Source: an uncultured bacterium
GTDB lineage: Bacteria; Cyanobacteriota; Vampirovibrionia; Gastranaerophilales; Gastranaerophilaceae
NCBI GenBank assembly: GCA_900551965.1
Contig: URYF01000012.1
Span: 1 to 27,877, forward strand
Direction: 5' to 3'
Length of the DNA stretch: 27,877 nucleotides
Below, one piece after another: positions 14,662-21,696 of the stretch. Below the pieces are notes generated by a model. It had not been told where the DNA came from and ran no database searches. It saw only the letters and a program-made list of their open reading frames with translations. Positions within the stretch are counted from its first letter, which is position 1; each line of letters starts with the position of its first letter. Position numbers and translations under genes: made by a program.

Positions 14662-15657
14662 ATGGAAAAGAAGAAAAGAATACTTGCAATAAATTTTGGC
14701 GGAATCGGGGATGAAATATTTTTCCTTCCGACTCTGATATCTTTAAAAAAAGAGTTTCCTAATTCAGAAATTGTTCTGGCACTGGAACCCCGAAGTAAAA
14801 GTGTTAAAGACCTGACAAATATTATTGATGATTTAATCTTGATAGATGTCAAAGGAAAAAATAAGTACCTTGAGATGTTTAAATTATTACTTAGCGCAAG
14901 AACCGGAAATTTTAATTTGGTGGTATCTTCAGGCGGGAATAAATTAATAAGTATTCTGTTATTTTTGACGGGAATAAAAGAACGCTGCGGATATGATACC
15001 GGAAAATTAAGTCGTATGCTTTTAACGCATGCAATGCCGTTAAATAAAAACCAATATGCTTGTGCAATGTATCATGATTTAATCCGCGCTGTTACTGAAC
15101 ATAACACAATTCTACCCGAAATTGATGTTGAAAAAAAAGAAAAAATTGCAAATTCTGTCTTGATTCACCCCGGTGTAAGCAGGCTTAGTGTTCAGAAAGG
15201 CTGTATAAAAACTGTTCCGGCTGAAACCTGGGCAAAGGTGATTGATTTGCTGGTGGCAGAAGGCAAAAAAGTTATGTTAGTAGGCGGTCCTGATGATAAA
15301 GAATGTATTGATGCTATTTTAAATACGGTAAGAACACAAAATTTTGAAAATTTATATGGAACAACAAAAAGTTTGAAGGATTTGGCAGAATTAATTTCAT
15401 CAGCAGAAAAGTTTTTATGTTCAGATTCAGCCCCATTACATGCAGCGGTTGCTATGCATACAAAAACTTATGTAATATTTGGTCCGACAGATGATAGAGC
15501 TTTAATTCCTCAATCAGATGATGTTGTACCGATAAAAGCTAATGATAACTGTGAATTAAAACCCTGTTTATGGGCGCGCAGACAGACAACTTGTGAAAAA
15601 TTGAACTGTTTAAAAATTTCAGCTTCTCAAATTGCTGCTGCTATTTGTCGAAATTAA
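14662..15657 (+). CDS. Glycosyltransferase family 9 protein (heptosyltransferase-like)
   Basis: This 331-residue protein matches the ADP-heptose:LPS heptosyltransferase (WaaF/WaaC) superfamily. The start has the GT9 nucleotide-sugar fold (RILAINFGGIGDEIFFLPTL); the second domain holds LIHPGVS (about 167-173), VMLVGGPDDKE, and the donor-site run FLCSDSAPLHAAVAMHTKTYVIFGPTD. Such enzymes build the inner core of lipopolysaccharide, which supports an outer membrane; the sugar used here cannot be told. No ribosome site precedes ATG, and a TATAAT ends eight bases upstream (14648-14653) without a good -35, so it may have a leaderless transcript or be read through from the PBP gene. Confidence 0.9.
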   Translation: MEKKKRILAINFGGIGDEIFFLPTLISLKKEFPNSEIVLALEPRSKSVKDLTNIIDDLILIDVKGKNKYLEMFKLLLSARTGNFNLVVSSGGNKLISILLFLTGIKERCGYDTGKLSRMLLTHAMPLNKNQYACAMYHDLIRAVTEHNTILPEIDVEKKEKIANSVLIHPGVSRLSVQKGCIKTVPAETWAKVIDLLVAEGKKVMLVGGPDDKECIDAILNTVRTQNFENLYGTTKSLKDLAELISSAEKFLCSDSAPLHAAVAMHTKTYVIFGPTDDRALIPQSDDVVPIKANDNCELKPCLWARRQTTCEKLNCLKISASQIAAAICRN

Positions 15658-15685
15658 TTGTAATGAAATGTAAATATTTTTATTC

Positions 15686-15721
15686 CTTTTGCAATTCACG
15701 AAAAAAAAAATACTTTATATA
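15686..15721 (+). promoter_or_regulatory. Shared promoter-like element, copy B (upstream of the 15768 gene)
   Basis: CTTTTGCAATT (15686-15696), 14 bases ending in ten A, then TACTTTATATA (15711-15721). Both blocks and the 14-base spacing are identical to the element upstream of the minus-strand gene ending at 2608. GGTTA repeats follow it. Confidence 0.6.
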
Positions 15722-15767
15722 TATGGTTAAAGGTTAAGGTTAGTTTATTTTTGGAAAGGGATTAAAT

Positions 15768-16445
15768 ATGACAAATCCGGTAGGTTTAAACACAAGTTTA
15801 GTGGGAAATAATTACAATATTTCGCAAAGTAATGCAAATACTTCAGCATTAAATACTGCAGATAAAGCTAAAGCTGACAGTATATTTTCTAATTCTGCAT
15901 TTTCTCCTGTAGTAAATGATTACAATGGAGATTTTATGATGTCTAATATGGATTTCAGCGCGCTTGCCGGTCAGTTAAATAATCAGATTCAACAGACAGC
16001 TCCAGCTCAAGTTCAAAATCCACAGCCGCAATCACAAAATCAAACAACTTCGCAGGTGCAAAATCCTGTGCCGCAAGTTGCGCAAAATCAAACTCCTGCA
16101 TTTACATCAAATCCGCAGCAGCCTGATATGAATGGGTTAAATGGTTGTTTGACTGATAATACTCAGGCTAAAAAGTCAAATATTGGCAAAGTTGCCGGTG
16201 CTTCATTGGGTTTCTTAGCTCCGATTGCTGGTAAAATTGTTGATGTTTGTAAAGGGCAGGCATTTAAGGATGTGTTTAAAGTCAAACAGCTTGCTGTAAC
16301 TTGTCCGATACTTGGAGTTGTAGGTTTAGGTGTTGGTATGCTTGTTGACGGTTTTTTAAATTCTAAACGAGAAAAGACTGTTGATAAACCTCAACAACCG
16401 CTTCAAACATTTAATCCAACCCAGCCGATGAATATTGCAGCGTAA
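15768..16445 (+). CDS. Hypothetical Gln/Asn/Pro-rich protein with hydrophobic Gly-rich segments and PxNIxA C-terminus
   Basis: This 225-residue protein is unrecognised. It has no signal peptide. The first 140 residues are polar, Asn/Ser/Gln-rich, with a Pro/Gln-rich stretch of repeated QNP and QNQ units around 78-120. Then come Gly-rich hydrophobic stretches (KVAGASLGFLAPIAGKIVDV, and CPILGVVGLGVGMLVDGFL after a 20-residue linker) and a polar tail ending QPMNIAA. The plan and ending parallel the protein at 2018-2608, as does the upstream element. GGAAAGGGA lies eight bases before ATG. It could insert in a membrane as a hairpin; function is unknown. Confidence 0.8.
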   Translation: MTNPVGLNTSLVGNNYNISQSNANTSALNTADKAKADSIFSNSAFSPVVNDYNGDFMMSNMDFSALAGQLNNQIQQTAPAQVQNPQPQSQNQTTSQVQNPVPQVAQNQTPAFTSNPQQPDMNGLNGCLTDNTQAKKSNIGKVAGASLGFLAPIAGKIVDVCKGQAFKDVFKVKQLAVTCPILGVVGLGVGMLVDGFLNSKREKTVDKPQQPLQTFNPTQPMNIAA

Positions 16446-16471
16446 AAAGATTTTATATAACTTATCCTTTA

Positions 16472-17185
16472 TTACTGAAATCTGCGTACATAGTAGTTTT
16501 TATCGTTATTGAGCTGGTTTTTCGCTTCTATAAGTTCGGAATCTGAAAACCCGTGGGTTAAGATTTTTGCGGCTTTTTCGCGGATTGTATATTCTTCAAT
16601 ATCTTTTGAGCGTAAAATTATTTGTTTTAAATTGTTAAATTGTAATTTGTCATAAAATACGTAAATCGTTTCCAGACACCAATATAGTTTAAAAACTTCT
16701 TTGTTAACTTTATATTTTCCGTCTTGAAAGTCAAATTTTTCAATTTTATCAAGAAGATTAAACGTTAATTGTGTTAAATTTTGGCAAAAAATATCACAAA
16801 ATTCGTCGTTGTTTTTGAGGTTTGTAATAGCGCAGATTACGTTGCGGCAGATGTTTGCGTTAATATCAATAATTGCATCCAAGAATATTTTATAACTTTT
16901 TGAAGTCTGAAAATATGGTAAATATTTTTCATCGGACATAAATTCATTAAGTCTTAATGAAACAGCTTCTCTAATTTTGCCATCTTGCCCTGTAAGGTTT
17001 GAAACAAGAATATCTGCATCTTGTGTTGAATTTATTGAATCAAGTTTTAATGCTGCAATTTGTTTTTGCGCGATATTTCCGCATTTTAAAAGATCAATAA
17101 GCTCTTCATGTGTATAATTTTTCTCATACAAATTCAAAGCTTGTGCAAAATTTTCATCTAAAGTTTCATAATAACCGTTATTCAA
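16472..17185 (-). CDS. Helical-repeat (HEAT-like) protein, TTG start
   Basis: This 237-residue protein looks like an all-helical repeat protein. Weak HEAT/armadillo-like units include KCGNIAQKQIAALKLDSI, TGQDGKIREAVSLRLNEF and the final DIEEYTIREKAAKILTHGFSDSELI, where the pattern of conserved hydrophobics is clear. There is no signal peptide, membrane segment or catalytic motif. Such proteins usually serve as binding scaffolds. The start is TTG at 17185, supported by AAGGA seven bases upstream and by the lack of an in-frame ATG for about 90 codons. It is separated by the plus-strand gene at 17314 from another HEAT-type gene on the same strand. Partner unknown. Confidence 0.72.
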   Translation of the reverse strand: MNNGYYETLDENFAQALNLYEKNYTHEELIDLLKCGNIAQKQIAALKLDSINSTQDADILVSNLTGQDGKIREAVSLRLNEFMSDEKYLPYFQTSKSYKIFLDAIIDINANICRNVICAITNLKNNDEFCDIFCQNLTQLTFNLLDKIEKFDFQDGKYKVNKEVFKLYWCLETIYVFYDKLQFNNLKQIILRSKDIEEYTIREKAAKILTHGFSDSELIEAKNQLNNDKNYYVRRFQ

Positions 17186-17313
17186 ATTTGATTCCTTTTT
17201 GTGTCTATACTGTTAATATAACATAAAGTACAATGATTTTTGAGGGCAAAATCGTTTAAATGTATGATATACCGTTAAATAATTACGCTATAATACTATT
17301 AGGAGAACTATTT

Positions 17314-17490
17314 ATGGGTAATATTATTTCACTATTGCAAGAAATTTTTATGTTAAAAGAAGACAACAGCACAAAAGTTGGTCTTTCATATTTTAAGGAA
17401 GTTGAAACTCCTGTCGAAAAACCGAAAAAAAACGCACCTGCGCCAAAAGAGTTAAAATTGTCTGATTTAATGAGAAAAAGCAGTTACTAG
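17314..17490 (+). CDS. Short hypothetical protein
   Basis: This 58-residue protein is unrecognised. It starts with a hydrophobic amphipathic segment (MGNIISLLQEIFMLKE) and continues with a Lys/Pro-rich stretch (PVEKPKKNAPAPKELKLSDL) and a basic end. I chose the ATG at 17314, because AGGAG sits nine bases upstream, and because a perfect TATAAT at 17289-17294 would start transcription after the earlier ATG at 17260. Its stop codon overlaps the stop of the convergent HEAT-type gene by three bases through a shared CTAG. Confidence 0.6.
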   Translation: MGNIISLLQEIFMLKEDNSTKVGLSYFKEVETPVEKPKKNAPAPKELKLSDLMRKSSY

Positions 17491-18164
17491 ATTTTTTTAT
17501 TCTTTTGGTATTTTTGATAAACTTTTGCCAAAGCATTGAGAGCGTTGGCTTGAACTATTGTATTTGAATCATCGCAAGTTTTGGTCAGTGGGATTATAAA
17601 TTTTTCCAAATCTGAAAAATCTAATTCTGCAAGATTTATAATGCAGGATAATGCGGAATTTCTAACAACCCACTCCGGGGATTTTAATGATTCAATGATT
17701 CTGTCCGATAAAATGTTTCCGTATCTGCAGATTCCTGAGATTGCATTTTTTCTGATTATATCATTGTCTTCGCCGATTTTGTTGAACAAAATATCAAAGG
17801 TTTCTTCGTTGGGAAATTCTGATATTGCAAGTATCGCAGCAGCTGCAACACTGGAATTTGAAGAGTCTATTTTATCTTTTATTGCATAAAACACTGATTG
17901 TTCATAATTTTTATTATCAGCTAATATTTTTGGTTTTGGTGCTGATTTGGTACCTTTATTTCCGTTTGGAAGAATATATGAAAATCCGGCACGTGATATT
18001 GCATCTTTGGCTTCTTCCAATGTGGCAAATGTCATACTATCAGAACCCAGCGGGTGCGGAATTTTTTGAACCACGGATTTGTTTGTGTTTTTTAAGGGGA
18101 TAGCATTAATTATATATATTTCTTTTCCGTTTTTTTCATCTTTTTTAATGGCTATATATTGCAT
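17487..18164 (-). CDS. HEAT-repeat protein
   Basis: This 225-residue protein has an N-terminal domain of about 75 residues (starting MQYIAIKKDEKNGKEIYIIN, with a GSDSMTFATLEEAKDAI helix) and then four or so HEAT units. The units follow the usual helix-turn-helix pattern: SVAAAAILAISEFPNEETFDIL, NDIIRKNAISGICRYGN, PEWVVRNSALSCIINLAE and NTIVQANALNALAKVYQ. This points to a protein-binding scaffold. No signal peptide. The ATG at 18164 lies three bases after the stop of the upstream envelope gene; its ribosome site (GAAGGG) lies within that gene's last codons, so it is probably the last gene of the same operon. Confidence 0.8.
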   Translation of the reverse strand: MQYIAIKKDEKNGKEIYIINAIPLKNTNKSVVQKIPHPLGSDSMTFATLEEAKDAISRAGFSYILPNGNKGTKSAPKPKILADNKNYEQSVFYAIKDKIDSSNSSVAAAAILAISEFPNEETFDILFNKIGEDNDIIRKNAISGICRYGNILSDRIIESLKSPEWVVRNSALSCIINLAELDFSDLEKFIIPLTKTCDDSNTIVQANALNALAKVYQKYQKNKKI

Positions 18165-18167
18165 AAA

Positions 18168-18773
18168 TTATATCCCTTCATAGAAAATACTTTTATCTAG
18201 TTGTGAGAAAAATTCTTTGTAAACTTCGGGATTATAAACCTTTAATACTCTTGTAGGTGCTGATTTTACAAAAGAGTACCCATCTGCGTTTTGCAGGACT
18301 TTTTGGGTTAGAACAAATCTTACTTTTGTTTTATTTTTTCCGAAAGGTTCTACATTTACGTTAGAATCCACAACGATTGTCTTTGCGTGCAGTTCATTTG
18401 AAATTTTCATAGTCGGATCAGCAAGGTGATATGCGGTTGCTCCGTACGAAAATACTGTGAGTGTTGCATAAAGACCAAATAGAAAAGATTGTCCAGCCAC
18501 TCTTTTTTTGTTTGTGAATTTTCTTTTATAAGTTTTTCTTGCTCTTAAATATCCTAATTCCGGTTCGATTTCCTGGATTACAAATCCGCTGTCTTGCAAA
18601 GTGTTAACAGCTGCTTTCATAACCCTTGTCGTATCTGAAGTCTCAAAAAAGCGGGTTTCAATTTCCCTGCGCTCCAGTTGTGATAATGTTTTGTGTTTTT
18701 TAGCAAAAGCGCAGTTTGAAGAAACCATAAAAAAGCTTATAAGTAAAAATGTTGTTAATAATTTTTTTATCAT
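18168..18773 (-). CDS. Exported hypothetical protein, paralogue of the upstream gene
   Basis: This 201-residue protein starts with a signal peptide (MIKKLLTTFLLISFFMVSSN, cleavage near AFA-KK). The mature part opens with SQLERREIETRFFETSDTTRVMKAAVNTLQDSGFVIQEIEPELGYLRARK, the same scheme as the product of the gene just upstream (TQLEKRQFQTRTYETLDKPLVMKAMLNVLQDEGFIV, then LLGFI). A weakly hydrophobic stretch (QSFLFGLYATLTVFSYG) in the middle may contact membrane. Both end with EVYKEFFSQLDKSIF-like sequence. The ATGA overlap with the upstream gene implies coupled translation. It may be a periplasmic or outer-membrane-associated protein; the family resembles proteobacterial exported proteins with 'T(R)xYxTxD...LQDLGF', but I cannot name it. 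Confidence 0.78.
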   Translation of the reverse strand: MIKKLLTTFLLISFFMVSSNCAFAKKHKTLSQLERREIETRFFETSDTTRVMKAAVNTLQDSGFVIQEIEPELGYLRARKTYKRKFTNKKRVAGQSFLFGLYATLTVFSYGATAYHLADPTMKISNELHAKTIVVDSNVNVEPFGKNKTKVRFVLTQKVLQNADGYSFVKSAPTRVLKVYNPEVYKEFFSQLDKSIFYEGI

Positions 18774-19291
18774 ATTTTTTGTTTCTGTAAAAATATTGCT
18801 TTATCTACTTTTGAGAAAAATTCCTGATAGTAATTTTCATCATTAATATCATCAATGAATTGAGCATTTCCGTACACATTTAAAAGTTTACGTTTAAAAT
18901 TAACCCTAACGCGCATGCTTTTTCCGTATTCTGTTACGTTAGCAGTTGTTTCAACTGTTGCGACTTTCACGCCGTTCCAGTTCAATCTTGCTTTAGACAG
19001 TCCGAATTCTTTTGAAATATCAATGTTTTTATCAGATGTATCAAAATCTTTTACTCCGTAAATAAATCCTAATAGCGGGTTTGCGTTATATACAATAAAT
19101 CCTTCATCTTGCAAAACATTCAGCATTGCTTTCATAACAAGAGGCTTATCAAGAGTTTCGTAAGTTCTTGTTTGGAACTGCCTTTTTTCAAGCTGGGTCA
19201 TAGGAGTAATAATATCTTCCTGAGCTTTTTTTGCACTAACTGGAAGTGTAATGCAAAGTACAAACAATATCAGTAATAATTTTTTTATCAT
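18770..19291 (-). CDS. Exported hypothetical protein, first of a tandem pair
   Basis: This 173-residue protein has a signal peptide (MIKKLLLILFVLCITLPVSA, cleavage after AKK or VSA). The mature start (TQLEKRQFQTRTYETLDKPL, then VMKAMLNVLQDEGFIVYNANPLLGFI) aligns with the product of the next gene, as does the end (NYYQEFFSKVDKAIFLQ). The pair therefore arose by tandem duplication. AGGAG stands seven bases before ATG, and the gene follows the BamE-like gene after nine bases. The arrangement suggests a small operon for envelope proteins; the family is unnamed by me. Confidence 0.78.
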   Translation of the reverse strand: MIKKLLLILFVLCITLPVSAKKAQEDIITPMTQLEKRQFQTRTYETLDKPLVMKAMLNVLQDEGFIVYNANPLLGFIYGVKDFDTSDKNIDISKEFGLSKARLNWNGVKVATVETTANVTEYGKSMRVRVNFKRKLLNVYGNAQFIDDINDENYYQEFFSKVDKAIFLQKQKI

Positions 19292-19300
19292 TGTATTCTC

Positions 19301-19795
19301 CTAGAATGAACTCATATGGTAAGAAAATGATGCTACGTTATGTTTATCATCAAATTTTAGTACAACAGTCAAAGTTTTTTGGGTTGTTTGAACGGATCCG
19401 CTGTTTTTGTTGTAACCTGCATTTGCAAGTCCGCCGCCAAAACCTCCGGAGCCGTAGCCGCCGCCAAGTCCGCCGATGCCTACACCAAATCCTGAGCTTC
19501 CGTATGATGTAATTGATGAAACTTTATCATAAATCCATGTTTCTTTACCTTCGGCATCTTGAGTTACGATATTTGGAGAACCTAAAATAGCTGCAACGTC
19601 GGCTTGAGATGTTCCGACTTTAATATCTCGTTGAACAAGCCCAAGTGTCATTTGTTGTTCTTTTACAGGGGTTGTTAACGGAATACATTTTTCCGGATGT
19701 TTTCTGCATTTTCTGCTTAGTTTGGGTGTATCACCTATTGCAAAAACAGGTGCTGCAATTCCTAAGACTAATAATGAGATGAATAATTTTTTCAT
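19301..19795 (-). CDS. BamE/SmpA-like exported protein with a glycine-rich insert
   Basis: This 164-residue protein has a signal peptide (MKKLFISLLVLGIAAPVFA) and a segment that fits the SmpA/OmlA/BamE fold: LGLVQRDIKVGTSQADVAAILGSPNIVTQDAEGKETWIYDKV. BamE is a lipoprotein of the outer-membrane beta-barrel assembly machine, but no lipobox cysteine is visible here, so the location (periplasm or outer membrane) is unsure. A Gly/Ser-rich insert of about 40 residues (GSSGFGVGIGGLGGGYGSGG onward) interrupts the domain before its last beta strands (LTVVLKFDDKHNVASFSYH). I chose ATG at 19795, preceded by GGAAAG; the longer form from 19825 has no typical start. It is the first gene of the minus-strand operon. 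Confidence 0.8.
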   Translation of the reverse strand: MKKLFISLLVLGIAAPVFAIGDTPKLSRKCRKHPEKCIPLTTPVKEQQMTLGLVQRDIKVGTSQADVAAILGSPNIVTQDAEGKETWIYDKVSSITSYGSSGFGVGIGGLGGGYGSGGFGGGLANAGYNKNSGSVQTTQKTLTVVLKFDDKHNVASFSYHMSSF

Positions 19796-19879
19796 AATAT
19801 AATCTTTCCAATTCCAACTACACAATATCTATTTTATTCTGACATTATAACAAACTATTTAAATTTTTAAAATAGCTAA

Positions 19880-19909
19880 CTGACTATTTTTTTTAATTCA
19901 TTATATATT
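19880..19909 (+). promoter_or_regulatory. Promoter of the exported protein gene at 19916 (leaderless type)
   Basis: CTGACT (19880-19885), an 18-base spacer and TATATT (19904-19909), then six bases to ATG. The region is very AT-rich, so the -10 could be shifted. No ribosome site exists. Confidence 0.4.
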
Positions 19910-19915
19910 ATATAT

Positions 19916-20443
19916 ATGAAAAAGTTTTTAATATTTATTTTTATAACTGTGATAATGCTGCCTGTCGGCGCGCAAACTATAACCGGCGGAATTAAATACA
20001 GCCAGAGTTTGGCAAAAGATGAGCTTTTAGCATCTCCAAGTGTAAAAAGTAATCAGCAATTTATAATAGAAAATCTTGTTGATTCAAATTATGGTGAGAA
20101 TATTTCAATGCTTTTAAAAGGGGTAACAGAGTTAAAAGATCGTACCCTGGCAAAGTTTTCAGACGGCAGTTACGGAGTTATTTATAAAGCTCAACCACAG
20201 ACAGTTCTTTATTATTCGCAAGACGGGATTTTAACCCATAATGAAGAAAAATCATCTTTAGAATATCCGTATAAAACATATAAATATACCCCGAACGGCA
20301 GGCTTGTTAATATGTCTTTAAGAGTATCAGAAGAGGAAACTTTCATTTTTACTCCCGATGGAAAGCTAATAGCACATTGGCTTGGGTGTTATTGCTATGA
20401 CGAAAATAACCGTGTAATTATGAGCCGAGAAGTTTTAAAATAA
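19916..20443 (+). CDS. Exported hypothetical protein
   Basis: This 175-residue protein starts with a signal peptide (MKKFLIFIFITVIMLPVGAQ, cleavage after GAQ or near). The mature protein is rich in Tyr, Gly and polar residues and contains strand-like stretches (RTLAKFSDGSYGVIYKAQPQTVLYYSQDG, KYTPNGRLVNMSLRVSEEETFIFTPDGKLIAHWLG). The 'YTPNGRL' and 'FTPDGKL' pair resembles short repeated turn-strand units such as those of MORN/toxin-tail type proteins, but this is only a likeness. Two Cys in GCYCYD are near the end. It faces the minus-strand BamE-like gene across a 120-base gap. Function is unknown. Confidence 0.75.
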   Translation: MKKFLIFIFITVIMLPVGAQTITGGIKYSQSLAKDELLASPSVKSNQQFIIENLVDSNYGENISMLLKGVTELKDRTLAKFSDGSYGVIYKAQPQTVLYYSQDGILTHNEEKSSLEYPYKTYKYTPNGRLVNMSLRVSEEETFIFTPDGKLIAHWLGCYCYDENNRVIMSREVLK

Positions 20444-20482
20444 ATTCATTGTAATAAAAGTTAACAAAAGAGGACGTTTTTC

Positions 20483-20510
20483 TAAAGTTTTTGCATGGAT
20501 ATGCCGAATA
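20483..20510 (+). promoter_or_regulatory. Sigma-28/SigD-type promoter of the gene at 20543
   Basis: TAAAGTTT (20483-20490), a 12-base spacer and GCCGAATA (20503-20510). The FliA consensus is TAAAGTTT, 11 bases, GCCGATAA; the SigD consensus allows TAAA, 14-16 bases, GCCGATAT. The -35 is a full match and the -10 is 6 of 8. A sigma-70 reading (TATACT at 20511-20516) has no good -35 at 16-18 bases. Confidence 0.55.
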
Positions 20511-20542
20511 TATACTTGTAAGGAAACAAAGGGATACGTCAA

Positions 20543-21070
20543 ATGGGTTTAAATGTAAACTATAATTCATTATATAAAAACGGCATTGACACATCAATTT
20601 TAAAAGATGTATCTAATGAAATTTTACGCCGTGCAGCCCAGAAAAATTCTCAATATACAAATGCGGCTCCCGTTCAACAAATTCATTCTGTTGCAAAACC
20701 TGTAGAACTCGGTATTGATCTTTATCAGGGTAAAATTGATACTAATGTTCAAAAACAGATTGCAATGAACAATGCTTTACAATTTCAATTTAATGAAGCT
20801 ACTTTAAATTCTATCAAATATTTAAATTCTCAAGCTGCAATTTCTAAAAAATTAGACGGCAAATATATGCCGGCTGTGAATGAAATGGTTACAGAAACTC
20901 AAAAAGCTGTTGAAACAAATTCTGCATCTCATTTTATCAGTGTTTTTGCAGCTGCATCATCTAAAGATAAAGACGGTTCAAACCCGTTCTATAACGGAGA
21001 GCTTTTAAGCCGTAAGGGTAAAAATGAAGAGTCCAATGAAGCTGAACCGTTAAAAAGTATTTTTGCGTAA
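20543..21070 (+). CDS. Hypothetical protein under a flagellar-type promoter
   Basis: This 175-residue protein is unrecognised. It has no signal peptide or membrane helix. It is Asn/Gln/Ser/Lys-rich and probably helical in the middle (residues 70-130: GKIDTNVQKQIAMNNALQFQ, then NEATLNSIKYLNSQAAISKKL), ending in a charged stretch and PLKSIFA. The pattern of N-terminal polar and helical segments is like structural or export-type proteins of motility systems, but no flagellin or hook motif is seen. AAAGGGA lies 10 bases before ATG. A strong terminator follows at 21137, so it is a single-gene transcript. The sigma-28-like promoter is the only functional clue. Confidence 0.75.
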   Translation: MGLNVNYNSLYKNGIDTSILKDVSNEILRRAAQKNSQYTNAAPVQQIHSVAKPVELGIDLYQGKIDTNVQKQIAMNNALQFQFNEATLNSIKYLNSQAAISKKLDGKYMPAVNEMVTETQKAVETNSASHFISVFAAASSKDKDGSNPFYNGELLSRKGKNEESNEAEPLKSIFA

Positions 21071-21136
21071 TAAAAACAGATTTCTCAATAAAAATTTAAA
21101 ATTTCCTTCCTTTTGTTTACTATTATTTTGAAACTT

Positions 21137-21165
21137 AATATCTCCGAAATGGAGATATTTTTTTT
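21137..21165 (+). terminator. Rho-independent terminator after the gene at 20543
   Basis: AATATCTCC and GGAGATATT form a 9-bp perfect stem with a GAAAT loop, followed by a run of T. It is placed 67 bases after the stop codon. Confidence 0.92.
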
Positions 21166-21233
21166 ATCCTGTTGTCTGATTTAGAAAAATTTTAAATAGT
21201 TATAGGATATTTATAATCAGAAAGGGGATAAAA

Positions 21234-21695
21234 ATGAAAAATAATATTTGGTTTGTTATAGCGTGCGTTTTGGTATTTTGTGTAGGGTATAACATGAATG
21301 ATGTTGCAGTATCTTTTCCAAAATATAAGGTTGCTGTAATCGATGTTTCCGAAGTTTTGTCAAATTCATCTGAAATTCAGCAGTTAAAACATGAGCAGGA
21401 TAAGGATATTGAAGAGTTAAATACCTTAATTTCCAAGGCTCAAAATGAATTGTTAAACGAGCATGATAAAACAAAGCTTATTCAAAAAGAATCATCATAC
21501 AGGCAGCAGATTGAATCTAAAAAGAAAAGTATGGATAAAGAGTATTCATCAAAACTTGTTAAAATAAATGAACATATTAAAACCGTGATTACAAAAGAAG
21601 CGAAAAAATCTAATTACAATTTAGTATTGCCGACAGGCATGGTAATCTCGGGCGGTGAAGATATTACTGCAAATGTAATCAAAACTATGAAATAA
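21234..21695 (+). CDS. OmpH/Skp-like periplasmic chaperone
   Basis: This 153-residue protein has an N-terminal membrane or signal segment (about 5-24, IWFVIACVLVFCVGYNMNDV), then KVAVIDVSEVLSNSSEIQQL, the OmpH/Skp family start, a long charged coiled-coil (about 60-120), and the end NYNLVLPTGMVISGGEDITANVI, which is the family's last beta strand and helix. Skp holds unfolded outer-membrane proteins in the periplasm in tentacle-like helices. No signal peptidase site is obvious, so it may stay anchored in the inner membrane. AAAGGGG stands before ATG. The gene ends one base from the convergent lipA. Confidence 0.85.
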   Translation: MKNNIWFVIACVLVFCVGYNMNDVAVSFPKYKVAVIDVSEVLSNSSEIQQLKHEQDKDIEELNTLISKAQNELLNEHDKTKLIQKESSYRQQIESKKKSMDKEYSSKLVKINEHIKTVITKEAKKSNYNLVLPTGMVISGGEDITANVIKTMK

Positions 21696-21696
21696 A

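Noticed and set aside
15710..15730. Sigma-54 promoter upstream of the gene at 15768, because of a TTGCA box
   Set aside because: There is no GG box at the required distance; the box fits better as part of the shared element described.
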